Below are positions 1 through 5,205 of a stretch of DNA of 5,205 nt, in pieces. Positions within the stretch are counted from its first letter, which is position 1. Each line of letters begins with the position of its first letter. Source of the DNA: an uncultured Janibacter sp. (GTDB lineage: Bacteria; Actinomycetota; Actinomycetes; Actinomycetales; Dermatophilaceae); contig CAMICF010000209.1 of assembly GCA_946222495.1 (NCBI GenBank), positions 1 to 5,205 of the forward strand, written 5' to 3'. Position numbers and translations under genes: made by a program. The notes below the pieces were generated by a model that saw only the letters and a program-made list of their open reading frames with translations, ran no database searches and was not told where the DNA came from.

Positions 1-54
1 CCGGCCCCGGACCCGCCACGCCCTGAGGATCAGCCGATGTCCAGCCTCGCTGGT

Positions 55-60
55 TAGGGT
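55..60 (+). promoter_or_regulatory. Candidate -10 box (TAGGGT) for the FKBP lipoprotein gene
   Basis: TAGGGT fits the actinobacterial sigma-A -10 pattern TANNNT. It lies 37 bp before the preferred GTG start, so transcription from about position 67 would give a leader of roughly 30 nt containing the Shine-Dalgarno site. No convincing -35 hexamer is visible 16-18 bp upstream, which is common in actinobacterial promoters but weakens the call. Inferred from pattern and position only. Confidence 0.4.
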
Positions 61-87
61 GACCGTGGTCATGTCCCCTGAACCATC

Positions 88-91
88 GAGG
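88..91 (+). promoter_or_regulatory. Shine-Dalgarno site that decides the FKBP lipoprotein start
   Basis: GAGG lies 6 nt before the GTG at 98. The in-frame starts further upstream (GTG 59, GTG 65, ATG 71) have no such site, and the first overlaps the candidate -10 box. Starting at 98 also gives a compact lipoprotein signal peptide, so this site supports the shorter reading. Confidence 0.6.
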
Positions 92-97
92 TTTGAA

Positions 98-1189
98 GTG
101 CCGAAGGCTCGTCCCCGTCTCACCACATCCGTCGCGGTGTCCCTCGCCGCCGTCCTGACCCTGGGCGCCTGCGGCAACGACTCGGACTCGGGTGAGGACT
201 CCGGAGGCAAGAAGGAAGCGTCGAGCAAGTCCTCGGCCTCCGACTCTCCCTCGTCGGTGACGCTGGAGAAGCCCAAGCCGGAGGACACGAAGAAGGTCGA
301 CAAGATCAAGGTCGGCAAGGCCAGCGGCGAGAACCCGCCCAAGCTCACCGTCCCCGGCGGCAAGGTCTCCGTCTCCCAGGCGACCGTCAACGTCCTCGAG
401 GAGGGCAAGGGCAAGAAGATCGACGACGGGGTCGTCGACGTGGACCTCGCGATGTACACCGCGAAGGACGGCAAGCCGCTCACCGGGCTCAACACCTTCG
501 AGCAGGGTGGCCCCCAGGCGCTCGACCTGTCCGGCGACCAGGTCCTCCCCGGCTTCCTCAAGGCCATCAAGGGGCAGAAGGTCGGGAGCAGCGGCGTCGC
601 GGTGCTGCCCGCCAAGGACATGTACGGCAAGAAGGGCTTCCCCGACGGCGGCGTCGGCCCCGACGAGGACATCATCCTGTACTTCGACGTCGTCGAGGAG
701 ACCCCGACCAAGGCCGACGGCAAGAAGGTCGAGCCCAAGGAGGGTCTGCCCGAGGTCGAGTGGAAGGACGGCGCCCCGGCGAAGTTCACCATCACCGGCG
801 ACGCGAAGAAGGCCGGCAAGACGACCGAGGTCCAGCCGCTGATCCAGGGCGACGGCAAGACGGTGAAGAAGGGCGACATGATCGATGTCACCTACACCGG
901 CGCCACGCTCAAGGACGGCAAGGTCTTCGACTCCTCGATGAAGGCCGGCAAGGCACCCGTGAGCTTCCCCATCGGCGAAGGGGGCGTCATCCCCGGCTGG
1001 GACAAGGGCCTCGTCGGCCAGAAGGTCGGCTCCCGGGTCCTGCTCGTCATCCCCGCGAAGGAGGCGTACGGCTCCGAGAAGGAGGTCCAGGAGGGCCAGC
1101 CCGGCGGTGACCTCGTCTTCGTCGTCGACATCGTCGGGACCGGCAAGGCTCCTGAGGCACCGGCCGGAGGCAGCGCCGGCGGTCAGTGA
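98..1189 (+). CDS. Lipoprotein with tandem FKBP-type peptidyl-prolyl isomerase domains
   Basis: This 363-aa protein is predicted to be a membrane-anchored extracytoplasmic peptidyl-prolyl cis-trans isomerase or folding chaperone. Seen: a Lys/Arg n-region (KARPR), a hydrophobic core, and the lipobox LGAC with Cys25 as the acylation site, so Sec export and lipidation are expected. A Ser/Asp/Lys/Glu-rich linker covers about 26-75. The first FKBP-like domain spans about 90-205. The second, about 235-350, keeps the FKBP12-type active-site pattern: Tyr266 in YTG, Phe277-Asp278 in FDSS, Val297-Ile298 and Trp301 in VIPGW, Tyr324 in AYG, and Phe341. In the first domain the FDSS region reads LNTFEQ (131-136) and the Trp is Phe (VLPGF, 149-153), so it is probably catalytically poor. 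GTG at 98 was chosen because it has an SD site and a normal signal peptide; GTG 59 would add 13 residues. The next FKBP gene follows 60 bp downstream. Confidence 0.9.
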   Translation: MPKARPRLTTSVAVSLAAVLTLGACGNDSDSGEDSGGKKEASSKSSASDSPSSVTLEKPKPEDTKKVDKIKVGKASGENPPKLTVPGGKVSVSQATVNVLEEGKGKKIDDGVVDVDLAMYTAKDGKPLTGLNTFEQGGPQALDLSGDQVLPGFLKAIKGQKVGSSGVAVLPAKDMYGKKGFPDGGVGPDEDIILYFDVVEETPTKADGKKVEPKEGLPEVEWKDGAPAKFTITGDAKKAGKTTEVQPLIQGDGKTVKKGDMIDVTYTGATLKDGKVFDSSMKAGKAPVSFPIGEGGVIPGWDKGLVGQKVGSRVLLVIPAKEAYGSEKEVQEGQPGGDLVFVVDIVGTGKAPEAPAGGSAGGQ

Positions 1190-1249
1190 TCGGCTCGCCC
1201 CACCCCTTCGTCATCACCAGCAGCACCACCCACAGGAAGAGAGCACGTC

Positions 1250-1636
1250 ATGCCCTTTGACCCGAGCACCACCAAGCCCGAGATCGACTTCCCCGGCGAC
1301 ACCCCGCCGAGCGAGCTCGTCGTCGAGGACATCTCCGTCGGCGACGGCACCGAGGTCACCCCCGGGTCGCCGATCCAGGCGCACTACGTCGGCGTCGCGC
1401 ACTCGACCGGCGAGGAGTTCGACGCCTCGTGGAACCGCGGTGCCCCGCTGGCCTTCACCGCCGGCATCGGGCAGGTCATCCAGGGCTGGGACGAGGGCCT
1501 GCTCGGCATGAAGGAGGGTGGCCGTCGCCGGATCACCATCCCGCCGCACCTCGGCTACGGCGACCAGGGCGCCGGCAACGTCATCAAGCCCGGCGAGACG
1601 CTGATCTTCGTCGTGGACCTCGTCCAGGTCGGCTGA
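1250..1636 (+). CDS. Small cytoplasmic FKBP-type peptidyl-prolyl isomerase
   Basis: This 128-aa protein is a single FKBP domain with about 20 extra N-terminal residues; FKBP12 itself is 108 aa. It should catalyse cis-trans isomerisation of Xaa-Pro bonds in the cytoplasm, since it has no signal peptide or membrane segment. FKBP12-type binding-pocket residues are all visible: Tyr46 (HYVG), Phe57-Asp58 (FDAS), Val76-Ile77 and Trp80 (VIQGW), Tyr103 (GYG) and Phe120 (IFVVDL). The ATG is preceded by a purine-rich SD stretch, AGGAAGAG at 1234-1241, about 8 nt away. It follows the FKBP lipoprotein by 60 bp and is probably cotranscribed with it. The second domain of that lipoprotein is the closer match to it, which suggests duplication and relocation of one ancestral domain. 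The family call is very secure; the in vivo substrate is unknown. Confidence 0.95.
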   Translation: MPFDPSTTKPEIDFPGDTPPSELVVEDISVGDGTEVTPGSPIQAHYVGVAHSTGEEFDASWNRGAPLAFTAGIGQVIQGWDEGLLGMKEGGRRRITIPPHLGYGDQGAGNVIKPGETLIFVVDLVQVG

Positions 1637-1649
1637 CGGTCCCGACCGT
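1636..1649 (+). repeat. Inverted repeat ACGGTC-CC-GACCGT after the small FKBP gene
   Basis: Two perfect 6-bp inverted arms are separated by 2 bp, beginning on the last base of the small FKBP stop codon. As RNA it could form only a 5-bp stem with a 4-nt loop and has no U tract, so it is not a convincing intrinsic terminator. Its place about 30 bp before the pafB -10 box leaves room for an operator role, which is speculative. Confidence 0.4.
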
Positions 1650-1680
1650 GCCGCTCCGTCCGAGGACCGGTTCCGCGGGT

Positions 1681-1686
1681 TAGCCT
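1681..1686 (+). promoter_or_regulatory. Candidate -10 box (TAGCCT) for pafBC
   Basis: TAGCCT matches TANNNT and lies in the only intergenic spacer before pafB. Initiation would be expected near 1692-1694. That gives either a roughly 17-nt leader with an SD for GTG 1710, or a nearly leaderless message starting at the in-frame GTG 1692. No clear -35 element is seen. The 11-bp GGACCGGTTCC, with a perfect ACCGGT core (1666-1671), lies just upstream. Confidence 0.4.
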
Positions 1687-1697
1687 CGCGGGTGACG

Positions 1698-1704
1698 AAG
1701 GGAG
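1698..1704 (+). promoter_or_regulatory. Shine-Dalgarno site that decides the pafB start
   Basis: AAGGGAG lies 5 nt before GTG 1710 and inside the longer reading from GTG 1692, which itself has no SD. This favours 1710 as the main start. Confidence 0.6.
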
Positions 1705-1709
1705 CGGAT

Positions 1710-2699
1710 GTGGCGGCACCCAACACACCGCAGGCCAAGACCGAGCGCCTGCTCAACCTGACGATGAGCCTGCTGTCCTCGCGGATCCCCCTGCCCAAGC
1801 ACCGGATCCGGCACCTCGTCGAGGCCTACCAGGTCGTCGAGTCCGACGAGGCCTTCGACCGGATGTTCGAGCGGGACAAGGAGGACCTCCGCGCCATGGG
1901 GATCCCCCTCGTCACCGAGGACATCGGGGTCTTCGAGGACGAGCAGGGCTACCGCATCGACCGGCGTGACTACGACCTGCCGGCCGTGGAGCTCAGCGCC
2001 GACGAGATGGCCGTCGTCGGTCTCGCCAGCCGTGCCTGGGCGCATGCGACGATGGCCGGCACCGCGGCGACGGCGTGGCGCAAGGTCGCGGCCGGCGACG
2101 AGGCGCACGAGGAGCCCTTCGTCGGGCTGGAGCCCCAGCTCGGGGGAGCGGAGCCGGCCTTCGAGCCGCTCAAGGACGCGGTGCTCACCTCGTCCACCGT
2201 GCGCTTCGAGTACGCGCGCCCCGGCCAGGGCGGCAGCCGGCCGCGGCACGTCGAGCCCTGGTACCTCACCGCCTGGCACGGTCGCTGGTACCTCGTCGGT
2301 CACGACCTCGACCGCGAGGCCGCCCGCGTCTTCCGGCTGTCCCGGATCTCCTCCGGGGTCACCTCCACGGGGGAGCCGTCGGAGCACCCCGCGCCGGCCG
2401 ACCTCGACCCCGTCTCGATGATCGCCGCCAGCGACCAGCGTGCGCCCCAGCCGCATCCCGCGGTCCTCCGCGTGCGGGTGGGGACCGGCCACCAGATCCG
2501 ACGAAGGGCGAGCACCGTCACCTCGATCGACGAGCAGTGGGACCGCGTCGACCTGGACCACGGCGACCTCTCCGGCTTCGCCGCCGAGGTCGCCAGCCAC
2601 GGGCCGGACGTCGTCGTGGAGGAGCCCGCCGAGCTGCGCGAGGCCGTCGTCGAGCGGCTCGAGTCCGTCGCCAGCCAGCACGAAGGGACCCCCGCATGA
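1710..2699 (+). CDS. pafB: PafB, WYL-domain subunit of the DNA-damage activator PafBC
   Basis: This 329-aa protein is close in length to mycobacterial PafB. PafB pairs with PafC as a cytoplasmic transcription activator of the RecA/LexA-independent DNA-damage response; despite the name (proteasome accessory factor), it acts on DNA. Domains seen: an N-terminal helix-turn-helix region at about 10-68, a WYL domain at about 155-222, and a C-terminal WCX-type extension at about 250-329. The family motif is Trp193-Tyr194-Leu195 in GRWYLVGHDL, followed by FRLSRI (208-213), whose arginines belong to the conserved basic patch. A second literal WYL occurs at 184-186. GTG 1710 is preferred because of its SD site; GTG 1692 would add six residues. 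The stop overlaps the pafC start (ATGA), so translation of the two subunits is probably coupled. Confidence 0.93.
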   Translation: MAAPNTPQAKTERLLNLTMSLLSSRIPLPKHRIRHLVEAYQVVESDEAFDRMFERDKEDLRAMGIPLVTEDIGVFEDEQGYRIDRRDYDLPAVELSADEMAVVGLASRAWAHATMAGTAATAWRKVAAGDEAHEEPFVGLEPQLGGAEPAFEPLKDAVLTSSTVRFEYARPGQGGSRPRHVEPWYLTAWHGRWYLVGHDLDREAARVFRLSRISSGVTSTGEPSEHPAPADLDPVSMIAASDQRAPQPHPAVLRVRVGTGHQIRRRASTVTSIDEQWDRVDLDHGDLSGFAAEVASHGPDVVVEEPAELREAVVERLESVASQHEGTPA

Positions 2700-3655
2700 G
2701 CCGGCCACCGGTGGAGTCCGCCACCACCCGCGTCCAGCGGCTCCTGACGATGGTGCCGTGGCTGGCGAGCCGTCAGGGCATCGAGATCGAGCGCGCCGCC
2801 GCCGGGCTCGGCATCACCGAGAAGCAGCTGCGGGACGACCTGGACCTCCTCTTCCTCTGCGGCTACGGCCCGATGCCGGACGAGCTCATCGAGGCGAGCT
2901 ACGAGGGGGGACGAGTCTTCGTCACCAACGCGGAGACCATCGACCGCCCGCTGCGGCTGACCGTCGACGAGGCGATCTCGCTCATCGTCGGGCTGCGGTC
3001 CCTCTCCGCGAGCGGCGCGGGGGAGTCGAGCGCCGTCGAGCGGGCACTGGCCAAGCTCGAGGAGGCCGCCGGCTCGATCCCGGGGGTCGACCGCGTGGTC
3101 GTCGTCGAGGACGACACCGAGGCCGGGCACACGCTGGCCGTGCTCCGGGACGCGCTCACCGCCGAGCGACGGGTGCACCTGACCTACCACGTGCCCAGCC
3201 GGGACGAGCGGACCGAGCGGGACGTCGACCCGATGCGCCTGGCGCACGTCGACGGCCACTGGTACCTCGAGGGCTGGTGCCACCGCGCCGAGGACGTCCG
3301 CCTCTTCCGCGTCGACCGGATCGAGGAGGTCGCGGTGCTCGAGGCGACCTCCGAGCCGCCGGACGGCGTCACGGGGCGGGACCTCAGCGCCGGTGCCTAC
3401 CAGCGACACTCCGACGACACGCCGGTCCGTCTGCGGCTGGCGCCCGGGGCGCACTGGGTCGCGGAGTACTACCCGGTGACCGACCGGGAGACGGACGGGG
3501 ACGATCTGTACATCACCATGCCGACGAGCAACGAGGGCTTCCTGCGCCGTCTCGTGCTGCGCCTCGGCGGCGGCGTCGAGGTCCTCGAGCCGGCGGAGCT
3601 GCGCGAGTCGCTCACGGATCACGCCCGCGCGGCCCTGACCGCCTACCGGAGCTGA
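2696..3655 (+). CDS. pafC: PafC, second WYL-domain subunit of PafBC
   Basis: This 319-aa protein is the partner of PafB in the heterodimeric DNA-damage-responsive activator; in some Arthrobacter the two are naturally fused. It has an HTH region at about 12-75 (including ERAAAGLGITEKQLRDDL), a WYL domain at about 146-215 with Trp189-Tyr190-Leu191 in GHWYLEGW and FRVDRI at 204-209, and a C-terminal WCX-like domain at about 243-319. The WYL domain is thought to sense a nucleic-acid damage signal and switch the HTHs to promoter binding; this is family knowledge. The ATG overlaps the pafB stop by 4 bases and has an SD, GAAGGGA at 2682-2688, with 7-nt spacing. The frame stays open far upstream inside pafB, but that extension has only arginine-rich out-of-frame sequence and no domain, so it is not coding. 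Confidence 0.94.
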   Translation: MSRPPVESATTRVQRLLTMVPWLASRQGIEIERAAAGLGITEKQLRDDLDLLFLCGYGPMPDELIEASYEGGRVFVTNAETIDRPLRLTVDEAISLIVGLRSLSASGAGESSAVERALAKLEEAAGSIPGVDRVVVVEDDTEAGHTLAVLRDALTAERRVHLTYHVPSRDERTERDVDPMRLAHVDGHWYLEGWCHRAEDVRLFRVDRIEEVAVLEATSEPPDGVTGRDLSAGAYQRHSDDTPVRLRLAPGAHWVAEYYPVTDRETDGDDLYITMPTSNEGFLRRLVLRLGGGVEVLEPAELRESLTDHARAALTAYRS

Positions 3656-3687
3656 GACCCTCACCGAGAACATGGCCGCAAGAGGCC

Positions 3688-3693
3688 TACACT
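3688..3693 (+). promoter_or_regulatory. Candidate -10 box (TACACT) for tatA-tatC
   Basis: TACACT is a good TANNNT match in the 71-bp pafC-tatA spacer. Initiation near 3700 would leave a leader of about 27 nt containing the tatA SD. The region around 3664-3670 is not a recognisable -35. It suggests tatAC can be transcribed independently of pafBC. Confidence 0.5.
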
Positions 3694-3726
3694 GAACGAG
3701 CACGCCCTGAAGCGAAAGGTGCAGTC

Positions 3727-3999
3727 ATGCCCAACCTGGGTCCCATGGAGATCATCCTCATCCTGGTGGTCATCCTCCTCCTCTTCGGCTTCAAGAAGCT
3801 GCCCGACGCCGCGCGCAGCGTCGGCAAGTCGGCCCGCGTCTTCAAGTCCGAGGTCAGCGAGATGAAGGAAGAGGACCGGCAGCGCGAGGCCGAGAAGAAG
3901 GCCCGTGACTCCGGGACCACCTCCTCGACCACCACCGGTACCAACGCGATCGACGAGGCCACGCCGCGCACGGACAACGAGTCCGGCCCGGTTGCCTGA
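3727..3999 (+). CDS. tatA: TatA, pore-forming subunit of twin-arginine translocase
   Basis: This 90-aa protein oligomerises in the cytoplasmic membrane to let folded twin-arginine-signal proteins cross, together with TatC. Seen in order: a short N-terminus with a single hydrophobic helix at about 8-20, the Phe20-Gly21 hinge, the hallmark segment KKLPDAARSVGKS (23-35) that starts the amphipathic helix to about 45, a charged helical stretch (about 46-60), and a disordered Ser/Thr-rich, acidic tail. This matches Tat A/E rather than TatB, and no tatB is seen beside it, as is normal in actinobacteria where tatB lies elsewhere. The ATG has an SD-like AAAGG at 3715-3719, 7 nt away. A later Met (residue 7) would trim the N-terminus and lacks a better SD. 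tatC follows after 25 bp. Confidence 0.95.
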   Translation: MPNLGPMEIILILVVILLLFGFKKLPDAARSVGKSARVFKSEVSEMKEEDRQREAEKKARDSGTTSSTTTGTNAIDEATPRTDNESGPVA

Positions 4000-4024
4000 G
4001 TCACCCCCTTCCGCACCGCGCCGC

Positions 4025-4927
4025 ATGGCCCGTACTGACCGCACGCCCCGCGACCCCGAGGGGCGGATGCCGCTGAAGGAGCACCTCCTCGAGTTCCGCA
4101 ACCGGTTGATGGTCGCGGCCGGCGCCATCGTCGTCGGCGCCATCGTCGGCTGGATCCTCTACGACGGCGTCAAGGTCCCCGGGTTCACCCTCGGTGGGCT
4201 GCACGTGCCGGGCTGGAGCTATGCGGGCGTCTACGAGCAGCTGACGCTCCCCTTCAAGGAGTACGAGCGGATCGCGCGCGCCGAGGGCAACAGCGAGGCC
4301 CTCGTCTCGTTGAACTTCGCCAACGCGACGTCGGCCTTCTCGACCCGCTTCGGCATCTCCATCTTCACCGGGATCATCATCTCCAGCCCCATCTGGGTCT
4401 GGCAGATCTGGGCCTTCATCCTGCCGGGCCTGACCCGCCGGGAGAAGCGGCTCTCCCTGGGCGTCTTAGCCACCGCGATGCCGCTCTTCCTCACCGGCTG
4501 CGTCTTCGCCTACATCACGCTCCCCAAGGCGCTGATCATCCTCTTCGGGTTCACCCCGGAGGACGGCACGTCGAGCAACATCCAGCAGGCGAGCGACTAC
4601 TTCACCTTCGTCACCCGCTTCATCCTCGCCTTCGGGCTGGCCTGGCTCCTGCCGGTCTTCCTCGTCGGCCTCGTGGCGATCGGCATCCTCTCCGGCAAGA
4701 CCCTGCTCAAGTCCTGGCGGATGGCCATCCTGCTGATCTTCGTCGCCTCGGCGATCATCACGCCCACGCCGGACCCCTTCACGATGTTCCTCCTCGCGGG
4801 ACCGCTCTGCGTGCTGTACTTCGGCGCGGTGGCCGTCGCCCTGCTCATCGACCGACGACGGATCAAGAACGGCGCCGAGCCGGACTGGTCGGACCTCGCC
4901 GACGACGAGGCGTCACCGCTGACCTGA
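4025..4927 (+). CDS. tatC: TatC, signal-peptide-binding subunit of twin-arginine translocase
   Basis: This 300-aa integral membrane protein recognises twin-arginine signal peptides and recruits TatA. Six hydrophobic segments lie at about 29-47, 108-131, 144-170, 195-221, 231-246 and 252-275. Conserved positions are visible: the N-terminal motif EHLLEFRNRL, with Glu23 matching the signal-binding Glu15 of E. coli; IWAFILPGLTRREKR, with Glu140 aligning to Glu103; TPED (Glu179) in a periplasmic loop; and TPTPDPF (Asp250). The first periplasmic loop (about 48-107) is long. The N-terminal arm before MPLKEH contains DPEGR, typical of actinobacterial TatC, which supports ATG 4025 over ATG 4067. ATG 4025 has no SD: the 25 bp after tatA are pyrimidine-rich, so coupling to tatA translation is likely. 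Codon 148 is TTA, the only one seen in the window's coding sequence. Confidence 0.94.
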   Translation: MARTDRTPRDPEGRMPLKEHLLEFRNRLMVAAGAIVVGAIVGWILYDGVKVPGFTLGGLHVPGWSYAGVYEQLTLPFKEYERIARAEGNSEALVSLNFANATSAFSTRFGISIFTGIIISSPIWVWQIWAFILPGLTRREKRLSLGVLATAMPLFLTGCVFAYITLPKALIILFGFTPEDGTSSNIQQASDYFTFVTRFILAFGLAWLLPVFLVGLVAIGILSGKTLLKSWRMAILLIFVASAIITPTPDPFTMFLLAGPLCVLYFGAVAVALLIDRRRIKNGAEPDWSDLADDEASPLT

Positions 4928-4938
4928 GGCCGCTGGCA

Positions 4939-4944
4939 TAGCGT
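4939..4944 (+). promoter_or_regulatory. Candidate -10 box (TAGCGT) for a leaderless helicase transcript
   Basis: TAGCGT ends 6 nt before the ATG at 4951, so initiation at the usual distance would fall on or next to the A of the start codon. The intervening bases are a G run without a real AGGAGG-type SD, which fits leaderless translation, common in actinobacteria. A CTGACC at 4919-4924 resembles a -35 but the 14-bp spacing is short. CGCT...AGCG (4931-4934, 4940-4943) forms a small inverted repeat across the box. Confidence 0.45.
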
Positions 4945-4950
4945 GGGGGC

Positions 4951-5205
4951 ATGTCCACGCCCGCCGAACGCTATGCCGCATCTCGCCGCCGGGACCGTGG
5001 GGAGCTCGCCGCCTTCACGGCCTCCTACGACTTCGACCTCGACCCCTTCCAGCTCAAGGGCTGCGAGGCCGTCGAGGGCGGGCACGGCGTCCTCGTCGCG
5101 GCGCCGACGGGTGCCGGCAAGACCGTCGTGGGGGAGTTCGCCGTCCACCTGGCCCTCGCCCGCGGCCAGAAGGCCTTCTACACGACGCCGATCAAGGCCC
5201 TGAGC
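4951..5205 (+). CDS. helY: Ski2/Mtr4-type DExH helicase HelY, 5' end only
   Basis: Only the first 85 codons lie in the window and the frame is open at its end. Residues DFDLDPFQLKGCEAV (27-41) resemble the Q-motif region before helicase motif I. Residues 51-58 are the Walker A sequence APTGAGKT, and TTPIKALS (78-85) is motif Ia. Together these are typical of the Ski2-like superfamily 2 helicases and of mycobacterial HelY (Rv2092c), the gene that follows tatC in M. tuberculosis. The expected role is ATP-dependent remodelling of RNA or DNA; the precise substrate is unsettled. The DExH box and later motifs are outside the window, so intactness cannot be judged. The start follows the tatC stop by 23 bp, with no SD but a -10-like box just upstream. 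Confidence 0.85.
   Translation, partial: MSTPAERYAASRRRDRGELAAFTASYDFDLDPFQLKGCEAVEGGHGVLVAAPTGAGKTVVGEFAVHLALARGQKAFYTTPIKALS

Noticed and set aside
1..57. End of an upstream gene, either PAPDPPRPEDQPMSSLAG-stop (TAG 55-57) or GPGPATP-stop (TGA 24-26)
   Set aside because: Too short to identify, and neither tail is recognisable as PafA. It may simply be intergenic.
1664..1686. RecA-independent (PafBC-type) promoter motif TTGTCRGTG-N8-TANNNT before pafB; a similar look at TGTC 38-41 before TAGGGT
   Set aside because: In the correct register the pafB region matches only 4 of 9 motif bases, and the TGTC at 38-41 is off register by one and lacks the following RGTG. Not enough to call.
2075..2695. 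Possible 207-residue N-terminal extension of PafC
   Set aside because: The frame is open but lies wholly within pafB, is rich in Arg/Ala/Gly without domain content, and the ATG at 2696 has a good SD and gives a normal PafC length.
3671..3687. GGCC...GGCC hairpin in the pafC-tatA spacer as a terminator
   Set aside because: Only a 4-bp stem, no U tract, and it lies against the candidate tatA -10 box.
2300..3703. Long open frame on the minus strand across pafB and pafC, and similar antisense frames at 1680-2708 and 1214-1798
   Set aside because: These arise from G/C bias at third codon positions in the real + strand genes. Their translations lack recognisable domains, and the sense frames hold clear WYL and FKBP domains.
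3905..4024. Longer TatC reading from GTG 3905, or from TTG 3992
   Set aside because: It overlaps tatA in another frame, gives a Pro/Arg-rich stretch unlike TatC, and neither start has an SD.
4943..5203. Open frame overlapping the helicase start in another frame
   Set aside because: It is Arg/Ser/Pro-rich shadow sequence, whereas the frame from 4951 has a Walker A motif and motif Ia.

Overview
The window comes from a strongly G+C-rich genome with GTG as well as ATG starts and codons ending mostly in G or C. The gene order, two FKBP-type isomerases, then pafB, pafC, tatA, tatC and a HelY-type helicase, is diagnostic of an actinobacterium. In Mycobacterium tuberculosis the same order pafA-pafB-pafC-tatA-tatC-helY occurs (Rv2097c to Rv2092c). 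A Micrococcales-type actinomycete, for example Intrasporangiaceae, fits, but that is a guess; the sequence does not name a species. All genes are on the + strand.

Layout: 1-97 is a short leader with a candidate promoter; the expected upstream neighbour, pafA, is not visible. 98-1189 encodes an exported lipoprotein with two FKBP-like domains, the first degenerate. 1250-1636 encodes a small cytoplasmic FKBP with all key residues. After a 73-bp spacer holding an inverted repeat and a candidate promoter, pafB (1710-2699) and pafC (2696-3655) follow with an ATGA overlap. They encode the two WYL-domain subunits of the PafBC DNA-damage activator. A 71-bp spacer with a good -10 box precedes tatA (3727-3999). 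tatC (4025-4927) follows after 25 bp. A further 23 bp on, the first 85 codons of a Ski2/HelY-like DExH helicase begin at 4951 and run off the window.

How the genes relate: PafBC controls the LexA/RecA-independent DNA-damage response, and TatA and TatC form the core of the export pathway for folded proteins. The two FKBPs are a peptidyl-prolyl isomerase and chaperone pair, one outside and one inside the membrane. The helicase is probably a nucleic-acid remodelling enzyme. These are mostly housekeeping functions held together by conserved synteny rather than one pathway. I found no mobile element, CRISPR array, RNA gene or clearly novel system. The more interesting details are the degenerate FKBP domain, the FKBP pair sitting before pafB, the recurrent TANNNT boxes just upstream of starts (including a likely leaderless helicase mRNA), a tatC start with no Shine-Dalgarno sequence, and a single TTA codon in tatC.
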